The position numbers and the translations under genes were made by a program. Of a stretch of 64,000 nt of DNA, positions 60,990 through 64,000 are shown one piece after another; positions within the stretch are counted from its first letter, which is position 1; the number at the start of each line of letters is the position of its first letter. This stretch comes from an uncultured Treponema sp. Its GTDB lineage: Bacteria; Spirochaetota; Spirochaetia; Treponematales; Treponemataceae. The stretch is taken from contig CAKULY010000003.1 in NCBI GenBank assembly GCA_934667505.1, positions 55,981-119,980 on the forward strand, read 5' to 3'. The notes under the pieces are model-generated. The model was not told the origin of the DNA and searched no databases. It saw nothing but the letters and a program-made list of their open reading frames with translations.

Positions 60990-61563
60990 ATAAATCCTCC
61001 AACATCGTTTTTAAAAGTTTTTTTGCCCTGAAAATGTGGGACTTTATTGTATTTACTGGGAATCCCGTGATTTCACTTATTTCTGAATATGGTATGTTGT
61101 AAGAAAAATACATATCCACACAGATTGCATATTTTTCTGGCAACTGCAAGACCGCTTCTCGAATGGCTCTTCTTGCTGTTTTCCTTAATTGAACTTCTTC
61201 TGGCGACTGGTTGGCAATATCTGGCAAACTTGCTTCATCTGCAATTGGAAGGTATTCTTTTCTTCTTTTGGAAGAATTTATTGCAGTTGTGTAGGCAATT
61301 TTCATTAGCCAAGTGGAAAACATTGACTTTCCCTTAAAAGATTCCAGATAAGTGTATACTTTTGTAAAAACATCTTGCACAAAATCTTCCGCATCAGTTT
61401 CATTTTTAAAAAAAGTTTTGCCAAAAATAAAAATTCTGTTTTTGTAATGCATCATTAAGGCTGCAAACGCGCTGCTGTCGCCGTTTAGAACTTTTTTTAC
61501 AAGAGAAAAATCGCGCTGTTTAATGTTTTCGTGTTCTAATTCTGGAAACAGAATTTTTGACAT
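60979..61563 (-). CDS. ECF-type RNA polymerase sigma factor
   Basis: A 194-residue sigma-70 factor. Region 2 (AALMMHYKNRIFIFGKTFF; DAEDFVQDVFTKVYTYLESF) and region 4 (AVLQLPEKYAICVDMYFSYN; YSEISEITGFPVNTIKSHIF) are present; region 3 is missing, as in the ECF group. It lies between a small membrane protein gene (2 nt upstream) and the anti-sigma-like gene. Confidence 0.94.
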   Translation of the reverse strand: MSKILFPELEHENIKQRDFSLVKKVLNGDSSAFAALMMHYKNRIFIFGKTFFKNETDAEDFVQDVFTKVYTYLESFKGKSMFSTWLMKIAYTTAINSSKRRKEYLPIADEASLPDIANQSPEEVQLRKTARRAIREAVLQLPEKYAICVDMYFSYNIPYSEISEITGFPVNTIKSHIFRAKKLLKTMLEDLYEK

Positions 61564-61565
61564 CT

Positions 61566-61913
61566 TTACTTTTCTTTATGAAAGTCAGGAAATACTTTGT
61601 AAAAAATAAGCAAGCATATTCCAATAACCGCTGGAATAAGTCCGCTTAAAAGCGCATAGGAAAAACCGTTTTTTATGGCAAAAACTAAAGAAATTACAAG
61701 ACCGACTCCTGTTAAGGTAAGCCCTGCCAAAAGCACAATGGCAGAAAAATTGATGTTTTTTTGCACAAAAGAGCCCGTTTTTATTTGAAGCTTTACTTCC
61801 CTGTGATGCCAAAGCATATAGAAAAAAATCAGTGTTGCTCCTAAAACAATTCCTACAATAGGAATTATAGAAATAACAATTTGAACCGCTGTTGTCGATA
61901 TTTGTTGTTCCAT
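61566..61913 (-). CDS. Small membrane protein (DUF6249-like)
   Basis: A 115-residue protein with three helices (about 10-32, 52-74, 84-105) and WHHREVKLQIKTG between the first two. First gene of the sigma cassette; two bases separate it from the sigma start. The SD GAGGGA precedes the ATG. Function is unknown; it may be part of signal sensing. Confidence 0.72.
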   Translation of the reverse strand: MEQQISTTAVQIVISIIPIVGIVLGATLIFFYMLWHHREVKLQIKTGSFVQKNINFSAIVLLAGLTLTGVGLVISLVFAIKNGFSYALLSGLIPAVIGICLLIFYKVFPDFHKEK

Positions 61914-61935
61914 TTGTATTCCCTCGCATATGATA

Positions 61936-62030
61936 TAAGGTCAAAAGTTCAGTCTTTTTTAATGAAAAATTTGCAAATTCGCCGAAAGCATCTTTTTGCA
62001 TTTATAAAAAACTCGGCTTTCAAACTTCTA
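61936..62030. repeat. R1 repeat, short form
   Basis: TAAGGTCAAAAGTTCAG-like left end and AACTCGGCTTTCAAAC right end around GCAAATTCGCCGAAAGC. The middle is missing. It lies upstream of the sigma cassette and downstream of the FliL-like gene end. Confidence 0.65.
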
Positions 62031-62078
62031 TATATTTAGACCAAAAGGATTATAATAAGTTGCAAAAAAATAAAATAT

Positions 62079-62558
62079 TTATCCTAAAAATATATACTCA
62101 GAAAAATAGACTTGCTGAATTTTATTTAAAACCAGCAAGTTGTTTATCAAATACTTTAACTCTTCCTTTATTTTTTCTTCTCCCATAGATTGAAGTTCTT
62201 CTTTTGTGTGGCTTGAAAGATATTTTATTATAGTATTTTTTATTTCTTTTGTTTTTCTAGAAAGTTCTTCGTAAAATTCGCTGTCATCTTTTGTGTACGA
62301 AAACCAAGGTGTGATTATCAATGTCTGCGCGGAAGTGTTCGTTGCAAGAGAAATTCTAATTCTTCCCAGTTGCTTAAATGAAGAAAATTCTTTTTCTAGT
62401 TCCGCCTGTCCTCTTGCAACAACAACTGCGTGGCTGTTTTGCTTATTTCTAAAATCTGTTTTTCCTGTAAAAAAAAGAATTGTTGAAAAAATAATTATAA
62501 AAGTTAAAAATATTAAGAGCGAAAAAAGAATTATGTTTAGCAGTTTCTTTTCTTTCAT
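62079..62558 (-). CDS. FliL-like protein
   Basis: A 159-residue single-pass membrane protein: helix at about 8-30, then a periplasmic domain with RISLATNTSAQTLIITPWFSY and a C-terminus KIKEELKYLINNLLVLNKIQQ, YFSEYIFLG, as in FliL. FliL supports the flagellar stator. It starts 9 nt after the hflX stop and has no clear SD. Sequence is diverged, so it could be a FliL paralogue. Confidence 0.72.
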   Translation of the reverse strand: MKEKKLLNIILFSLLIFLTFIIIFSTILFFTGKTDFRNKQNSHAVVVARGQAELEKEFSSFKQLGRIRISLATNTSAQTLIITPWFSYTKDDSEFYEELSRKTKEIKNTIIKYLSSHTKEELQSMGEEKIKEELKYLINNLLVLNKIQQVYFSEYIFLG

Positions 62559-62567
62559 AGAATAAGT

Positions 62568-63680
62568 TTACATCATAAAAAGTTGTTTTTCTATACTGGC
62601 AAGCAGTTCAGAAAACCCTTTTTTAGTTTTAGCGCTTACGCAAATTGCATTAGGAAATTCTAGCTTTAATGAAGAAAATGTAATTTCGTCTTTGATTTTG
62701 TCGCATTTGTTCAAAACTATAATTTGCCGATTTTCGGTCGCGTTAATTTCTTTTAAAACCTTGACAACTGTCTCAAAGTGCATTTTTACGTTCGGGTCGC
62801 TGGCGTCTAAGACAATCAGTTGAAGATTTGCATCTCGTGCTTCTGCCAAAGTTGATTTAAAAGCGTCTACCAAGCTATGCGGCAAGTTTGAAATAAAACC
62901 TACCGTGTCTGTTAGCAAGATGCTTTTTCCATCAGTTAAGGTTAGTTTCCTTGTAAGCGGGTCTAGCGTGGCAAAAAGTTTATTTTCCACAAATGAATCC
63001 GCTCCTGTTAGAGAGTTTAGCAAAGAAGATTTGCCTGCATTTGTATAGCCGATTAATGCACATTCTGGAATGCCTACGTTCTGCCGTTTTTTGCGCTGCG
63101 TTGTTCTTACTTTTTCAACTTTTTCAAGTTCTTTTTTTGTGCGTGCAATTCGTTCGCGCACCTTTCGCTGGTCTAGCTCCAGCTGCGTTTCTCCAGCGCC
63201 TTTTGAACCGTAGCTTCCGCCACGCTGGCGTGCCATATCTCCATAGGAATGAGCAAGGCGAGGAAGAGAGTAGGTTAGCCGTGCAAGTTCAACTTGAAGA
63301 GTCGCTTCTTTTGTTTGCGCCCTTTGCGCAAAAATTCTTAAAATTACTTCCTGGCGGTCAAAGCATGGAATTTTCGCAATTTTTTCCCAGTTTCTTTGCT
63401 TTGTTGGCTCAAGGTTAAAGTCAAAAATAATGCAGTCGGCTTCACATTCCTTTGCAAGATGCACGATTTCTTCTGCTTTTCCTTTGCCGATTCCGTAGAC
63501 CGGTTTTATTTCGTGCCGCTTTAGCGTAAGTTCACCGGCTATTTCAAGCCCTAAAGTTTCTACCAAGCCTTCAAGCTCGCCAAGCGGATTTTCTAGAAAA
63601 GTTTCTTCTGTTCTTGCTTGAGAATCGCCCACAAGAAAGGCTTTTACGCGTCGATTTTGTTCTTCTTCTAAATTAATCAT
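62568..63680 (-). CDS. hflX: GTPase HflX
   Basis: A 370-residue ribosome-associated GTPase. The N-terminal HflX domain includes GKGKAEEIVHLAKE and FDRQEVILRIFAQRA; GSYGSKGAGETQLELDQR is the family-specific glycine-rich segment. G1 is GYTNAGKSS, G3 is DTVGFISNLP and G4 is NKCD. It lacks the C-terminal extension of the E. coli protein. It lies just after the tRNA-Val terminator. Confidence 0.95.
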   Translation of the reverse strand: MINLEEEQNRRVKAFLVGDSQARTEETFLENPLGELEGLVETLGLEIAGELTLKRHEIKPVYGIGKGKAEEIVHLAKECEADCIIFDFNLEPTKQRNWEKIAKIPCFDRQEVILRIFAQRAQTKEATLQVELARLTYSLPRLAHSYGDMARQRGGSYGSKGAGETQLELDQRKVRERIARTKKELEKVEKVRTTQRKKRQNVGIPECALIGYTNAGKSSLLNSLTGADSFVENKLFATLDPLTRKLTLTDGKSILLTDTVGFISNLPHSLVDAFKSTLAEARDANLQLIVLDASDPNVKMHFETVVKVLKEINATENRQIIVLNKCDKIKDEITFSSLKLEFPNAICVSAKTKKGFSELLASIEKQLFMM

Positions 63681-63691
63681 TCTTTTAAAAC

Positions 63692-63715
63692 AAAAAAGGA
63701 CCTCGTTTGAGGTCC
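63692..63715 (-). terminator. Rho-independent terminator after tRNA-Val
   Basis: On the minus strand, GGACCTC, 4-nt loop, GAGGTCC, then six T. It lies 3 nt beyond the tRNA end. Confidence 0.9.
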
Positions 63716-63718
63716 GCT

Positions 63719-63792
63719 TGGACGGTGAGAGGATCGAACTCCCGACATTCTGGGTGTAAACCAGACGCTCGTACCAGCTGAGCTAACCGTCC
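63719..63792 (-). tRNA. tRNA-Val (anticodon UAC)
   Basis: A 74-nt cloverleaf: acceptor GGACGGT/ACCGTCC, D arm GCTC/GAGC, anticodon stem TCTGG/CCAGA with loop TTTACAC (anticodon TAC), T arm GGGAG/CTCTC around TTCGATC. The discriminator is A; CCA is not encoded. Confidence 0.95.
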
Positions 63793-63804
63793 GTTATACT
63801 TTTT

Positions 63805-63833
63805 ACTATATCTTTGATTGAAAAAAATGTCAA
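63805..63833 (-). promoter_or_regulatory. tRNA-Val promoter
   Basis: On the minus strand, TTGACA (63828-63833), 17 bp, TATAGT (63805-63810), 12 nt before the mature tRNA. Confidence 0.8.
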
Positions 63834-63916
63834 GTGGCAAACCTTGTTTTGTGCCGTGTTTTACATAAGCTAACTGCCCATTCGCAATAAAATGAGAATG
63901 GGCAGTTGATAATGAA

Positions 63917-64000
63917 GGGGCTGCCCCAAAAGTATCTTTTCTGTCATTTTCGGGCTTGACCCGAAAATCTAAATGCATATATTGCAATCATTTAGAGATT
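63917..64000. repeat. R2 repeat, inverted copy cut by the window end
   Basis: It matches 34824-34907 in reverse complement with only about one visible difference (GGGGCAGCCCC versus GGGACAGCCCC). The rest of the element lies beyond the window. Confidence 0.88.

Noticed and set aside
21070-62030. R1 copies as CRISPR repeats
   Set aside because: Copies are dispersed, unequal in length and in both orientations, with no regular spacers.
63685-63987. Minus-strand 100-codon frame across tRNA-Val
   Set aside because: It runs through a repeat, the tRNA and its terminator.

Overview
The window reads as chromosome of a low-GC host-associated spirochaete, most likely a gut or rumen Treponema. The basis is a class I lysyl-tRNA synthetase (the spirochaete/archaeal type), a chemotaxis block (MCP, CheR, CheB), a FliL-like protein, many lipoproteins with loose lipoboxes ending in Cys, and genes for starch use. 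No rRNA, prophage, CRISPR array, insertion sequence with a transposase or plasmid gene was seen. One tRNA gene (Val, UAC) lies near the right end.

Layout. 1-7.3 kb: a starch locus with a truncated GH13 alpha-amylase, a large lipoprotein type I pullulanase and a lipoprotein with cadherin-like repeats, separated by structured leaders. 7.5-15.6 kb: livHMGF without livK, a CBS-ACT protein, an unknown protein, a PTS IIA protein and transketolase. 15.7-22.1 kb: lgt, a MinD/FlhG-like ATPase, a C-terminal protease, RsmE, a WecG/TagA-like protein and TrmJ. 22.4-25.5 kb: an iron operon (feoA, feoA, feoB, a Cys-rich mini-protein) behind a promoter with DtxR-like palindromes. 25.8-32.1 kb: a histidine phosphatase, then pstS-pstC-pstA-pstB-phoU and a porin-like protein, with Pho-box-like repeats. 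32.2-43.5 kb: miaB, small envelope genes, an ABC-F protein, a B12/radical SAM protein, an FAD dehydrogenase, an HTH-DUF2975 pair and PutP. 43.6-47.8 kb: a lipoprotein whose signal peptide is encoded across a 9-G run, a cytoplasmic alpha-amylase behind a tight promoter-operator, a second 9-G run, and an AAA/DUF4143 ATPase. 48-64 kb: a DUF4349 lipoprotein, LysRS, chemotaxis genes, a polyprenyl synthase, RlmE, a LysM/M23 peptidase, an ECF sigma cassette, a FliL-like protein, HflX and tRNA-Val.

The most unusual feature is what lies between genes. A roughly 95-220 bp snap-back repeat (called R1 here) occurs about a dozen times in both orientations, often flanked by TA and often touching stop codons; it looks like a MITE. 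A second repeat (R2) has two near-identical inverted copies. Several genes (minD-like, ctp, trmJ, miaB, the FAD dehydrogenase, cheR) have no Shine-Dalgarno sequence and a sigma70-type -10 box 6-7 nt before the ATG, which predicts leaderless mRNAs. Two hairpins in the starch locus share an identical 11-nt loop on covarying 13-bp stems. Two 9-nt G tracts flank the cytoplasmic amylase and are candidate phase-variation switches.

All assignments come from reading motifs and translations; no database search was run.
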